A DNA stretch of 64,000 bases, from NCBI RefSeq assembly GCF_002752165.1, contig NZ_MOMB01000049.1:1-64000 (forward strand). Direction: 5' to 3'. Both the position numbers and the translations under genes were made by a program. Shown here piece by piece: positions 61,273-64,000 of the stretch; position 1 is the first letter of the stretch, and each line of letters begins with the position of its first letter. The notes beneath the pieces are model-generated. The model searched no databases. It saw only the letters and a list, made by a program, of their open reading frames with translations, and was not told where the DNA came from. Source of the stretch: Erwinia sp. OLFS4. GTDB lineage: Bacteria > Pseudomonadota > Gammaproteobacteria > Enterobacterales > Enterobacteriaceae.

Positions 61273-63435
61273 ATGATGTATCCCACGGGAGCCGCCAGCG
61301 GGAGAGACCTGTTAACGACGTCGCCTGGGTTTTATATGAATAAAAGTGTGTATTACCTCTCATTGCTGCTGCTGTTACCGGTGGCTGGCGTGATCGTTAT
61401 TACCCCGATGGATAGCCAGAAACAATATATTTTTGGCCTGATTAGTATTGCTATTTTATTTATCCTTGGCCGCAGTAAGCGTCGCAGTATCACCATTATC
61501 ATGCTGTTTTTTTCGGCGCTGATGTCAACACGTTATATCTGGTGGCGTGCCACGCATACCCTGCATTTTTATTCACAAATTGAGGCGGTGCTGGGGATCG
61601 GTCTGTTCCTGGCTGAGCTGTATGTCTGGATTATTTTGCTGCTTGGCTACCTGCAAACCGCCTGGCCACTGAAACGCACCATTCAGCCCTTACCCGATGA
61701 TGTTTCACTGTGGTCGACCGTGGATATCTATATTCCCAGCTATAACGAAAGCCTTAGCGTGGTGCGTGATACGGTGCTGGCGGCTCAGTGTATCGACTAT
61801 CCCCGTGACAAACTCAGGATTTACCTGTTGGATGATGGCAAACGCAGCGAGTTTGCGGTATTCGCGGCCGACGCCGGGGTAGGTTATATCACCCGTGAAG
61901 ATAACCGGCATGCAAAAGCCGGCAATCTGAATCATGCGATGAAAATCACCAAAGGCGAGCTTATTTGCGTCTTTGATTGTGACCATGTTGCTACACGTAC
62001 CTTCCTGCAGGCCACGGTGGCACCTTTTATGACCGATGCCCGGCTGGCGCTGTTGCAGACGCCGCATTACTTTTACTCTCCCGATCCTTTTGAACGTAAT
62101 CTGGCGGCGGCGCGTCATATTCCCAATGAAGGCGCACTGTTTTATGGCCCGGTACAGCAGGGCAATGATAACTGGAATGCTACTTTCTTCTGTGGCTCCT
62201 GTGCGGTGATCCGGCGCTCGGCGTTGGAGGAAATTGGGGGGTTTGCCGTGGAAACGGTGACCGAAGATGCGCACACCGCGCTGAAAATGCAGCGCCGTGG
62301 CTGGAAATCAGCCTTTCTGTCTATTCCGCTGGCGGCAGGGCTGGCGACTGAACGTCTTGGTCTGCACGTTATTCAGCGAACCCGCTGGGCGCGAGGCATG
62401 ACGCAGATTTTTCGCCTTGATAATCCCTTGCTGGGACGCGGCCTGAAGTGGCAGCAGCGGTTATGTTACCTCAATGCCATGCTGCACTTTCAGTTTGGGC
62501 TGCCGCGGGTGGTATTTCTCACTGCGCCGCTGGCTTATCTGCTGTTTAATTTCAATATTATCCACTCTTCAGCCAGCCTGATATTTGCCTACGTGCTGCC
62601 GCATCTGGTGATGTCACTGTATATTAACTCACGGATGAATGGCCGTTTCCGTTACACCTTCTGGGGTGAAATTTATGAAACGGTGATGGCTTTCCATCTG
62701 GTGATACCGACGCTGCTGACGTTGATCTCGCCCAAACACGGCAAGTTTAACGTCACCGATAAAGGCGGGCTTCTGGACACCGGTTTTTTTGATTTTAATA
62801 TTGTGCGCCCGCATCTGATATGCGCGCTGCTGCTGGTGGCGGGGATTATTTATGGCATTGTGCGGGCGGTGGCGCACACCTGGTTTGCGGTTGACCCTTA
62901 CGTGGTTGCGCTGAACGTTGCCTGGGCGACCTTTGGTCTGATTATCCTGCTGGCGGCGATTGCCGCCGCCCGCGAGACCCGCCAGACCCGCAAGTCAATC
63001 CGTATTGACGTGGCGGTACCGGCTATTTTGCACTATGCCAGTGGCATCTCTTCACGTAGCCAGACGATTAACCTGTCAATGGGCGGGGTTCAGGTTTCAG
63101 TACCCGATAAGCGCCATGAAAACGATACCATTGAAGCGATTGATCTGATCCTGCAATCCGGGGCAATCAATATCCCGGTTAGCCTGGTGCGTGCGGATGA
63201 GAAAGCGATACGCTTGCAGTTTGACGAGATCCCCCTGGCGCGCCGGCGTGAGCTGGTCAGGGTGGTGCTGGCGCGTGCCGATGCCTGGGTACGGCCTCCG
63301 GCCGCACAGGATCGGCCGCTGCATTCGTTGCTGACCATCATTCGGACGGTGTTTGAGCTGTTCTGGCTGAGCTTTAAAGACTGGCGCGCGGATAAAAAGC
63401 AGCAGAAAATTCAGCCGCGCGGGGAAGAAGTCTGA
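61273..63435 (+). CDS. bcsA: cellulose synthase catalytic subunit BcsA
   Basis: The product is 720 residues from ATG 61273; ATG 61336 is an equally good start and gives 699. It is a GT2 processive synthase with DDG (187-189), DCD (235-237), FFCGS (305-309), TED (330-332) and QRTRW (368-372), between membrane helices. The C-terminal PilZ domain has RKSIR and NLSMGG, so it should bind c-di-GMP. It lacks the extra N-terminal domain of E. coli BcsA (872 residues). It polymerises UDP-glucose and moves the chain through the inner membrane. It overlaps bcsB by one base. Confidence 0.95.
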   Translation: MMYPTGAASGRDLLTTSPGFYMNKSVYYLSLLLLLPVAGVIVITPMDSQKQYIFGLISIAILFILGRSKRRSITIIMLFFSALMSTRYIWWRATHTLHFYSQIEAVLGIGLFLAELYVWIILLLGYLQTAWPLKRTIQPLPDDVSLWSTVDIYIPSYNESLSVVRDTVLAAQCIDYPRDKLRIYLLDDGKRSEFAVFAADAGVGYITREDNRHAKAGNLNHAMKITKGELICVFDCDHVATRTFLQATVAPFMTDARLALLQTPHYFYSPDPFERNLAAARHIPNEGALFYGPVQQGNDNWNATFFCGSCAVIRRSALEEIGGFAVETVTEDAHTALKMQRRGWKSAFLSIPLAAGLATERLGLHVIQRTRWARGMTQIFRLDNPLLGRGLKWQQRLCYLNAMLHFQFGLPRVVFLTAPLAYLLFNFNIIHSSASLIFAYVLPHLVMSLYINSRMNGRFRYTFWGEIYETVMAFHLVIPTLLTLISPKHGKFNVTDKGGLLDTGFFDFNIVRPHLICALLLVAGIIYGIVRAVAHTWFAVDPYVVALNVAWATFGLIILLAAIAAARETRQTRKSIRIDVAVPAILHYASGISSRSQTINLSMGGVQVSVPDKRHENDTIEAIDLILQSGAINIPVSLVRADEKAIRLQFDEIPLARRRELVRVVLARADAWVRPPAAQDRPLHSLLTIIRTVFELFWLSFKDWRADKKQQKIQPRGEEV

Positions 63436-64000
63436 TGAGTAAACGCTTGCTGCTGCTGGGCGCACTGCTACTGACTGCCGTTGCCCGGGGAGAGACCAAC
63501 AGTCTCCCTCCGGTCAATCCGGCAGCGGCGCCTGCCGGCCCGGCTCAGGATAGTCCCGCTTCTGTGCCTGGCGGTGCGGCGGTGCTCAGCCCTTCTCCTG
63601 GCCCGGCCGCGTCGGGTCCCGGCGAAACGGCGCCAGGCCAGGCTGAAACGCTACCGCCTTCTGCTGGTGGTGATTTGCCGCCGTTGCCGCCGGTAGTATC
63701 ACCGGATACTGCGCCAGCGCAAGCAGGCGGTGATGTTTTCAACCTGCCTTTTTCCGGATCAATGACGGTCGCGCAGATGGGACAGCCCCAGGGGATTACC
63801 CTTGGCAGCGGTCAGCTACAAGCCGGGATGATGTTTACCCTGCCAACCGATCAGGTCGTGACGCACGCCAGCCTGGCGTTGTCACTGAAAATCTCTCCGG
63901 CGCTGGCTGCCCGTAATGGCTCACTGCAGCTGATGCTCAATGGTCAGCCACTCGGAACCCTGCCGCTTAATGCATCAGATACCGATACCGTTGATTACCA
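63435..64000 (+). CDS. bcsB: cellulose synthase periplasmic subunit BcsB (partial)
   Basis: 188 codons of the start are present. A signal peptide (KRLLLLGALLLTAVARG) is followed by a Pro/Ala-rich linker of about 75 residues, then the first carbohydrate-binding-like domain (FNLPFSGSMTVAQMGQPQGI, LQAGMMFTLPTDQVV). BcsB guides the glucan from BcsA through the periplasm. The rest lies beyond the window. Confidence 0.93.
   Translation, partial: MSKRLLLLGALLLTAVARGETNSLPPVNPAAAPAGPAQDSPASVPGGAAVLSPSPGPAASGPGETAPGQAETLPPSAGGDLPPLPPVVSPDTAPAQAGGDVFNLPFSGSMTVAQMGQPQGITLGSGQLQAGMMFTLPTDQVVTHASLALSLKISPALAARNGSLQLMLNGQPLGTLPLNASDTDTVDY

Overview
The window reads as chromosome of an enterobacterium (order Enterobacterales), most likely an Erwinia/Pantoea-type, plant- or environment-associated member. 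The glyS-glyQ-wecH block and the eptB-proK-dppABCDF block are laid out as in Escherichia coli and its relatives. Between and around them lie accessory systems typical of Erwiniaceae and soft-rot relatives: a PQQ operon, two-partner secretion, and a cellulose operon with bcsO. The genus is an inference; no 16S rRNA or similar marker is present.

Layout. 1-2.4 kb: the end of an IS1-family element inserted into the 3' end of an AT-rich gene for a SopA/NleL-like (HECT-like) ubiquitin ligase effector. 2.7-7.0 kb: glycyl-tRNA synthetase genes (glyS, glyQ) and the divergent acyltransferase gene wecH. 7.1-15.6 kb: the selenocysteine tRNA gene selC, a classic island insertion site, followed by a chaperone-usher fimbrial operon transcribed toward selC. 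This operon has three chaperones, one usher, a major and a minor pilin and a tip adhesin. The remnant of a reverse transcriptase gene sits between usher and adhesin. 15.6-17.4 kb: a gene-poor stretch and an unknown membrane protein. 17.4-19 kb: a GlxA-type regulator broken by two in-frame stops, and a cysteine hydrolase.

19.1-27.2 kb: an M19 dipeptidase, pqqABCDEF for the redox cofactor pyrroloquinoline quinone, and a convergent MFS exporter. 27.5-32.5 kb: a second cysteine hydrolase and a 5-oxoprolinase set (pxpA, fused pxpB-pxpC) with a biotin carboxylase-BCCP gene. 32.8-40.4 kb: arnBCADTEF, which adds 4-amino-4-deoxy-L-arabinose to lipid A, behind recognisable PmrA and PhoP sites. 40.4-43.9 kb: a small SpoT-like HD hydrolase, the ohrR-ohr organic peroxide pair, and eptB, a second lipid A core modification enzyme.

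44.0-51.7 kb: proK (tRNA-Pro-CGG) followed by 161-bp tandem repeats that each begin with the 3' end of the tRNA and carry a terminator, a DsbA-like oxidoreductase, and the dppABCDF dipeptide importer. 51.7-57.8 kb: a TpsB transporter and a TpsA haemagglutinin/CdiA-type exoprotein that stops short of any toxin domain. 58.3 kb to the end: cellulose synthesis (bcsZ, bcsO, bcsQ, bcsA, partial bcsB).

The window is rich in surface-remodelling functions (fimbriae, lipid A charge masking, TPS exoprotein, cellulose). Four genes or systems show decay: the effector, the reverse transcriptase, the GlxA-type regulator and probably the TpsA protein. I found no CRISPR array and no intact prophage.
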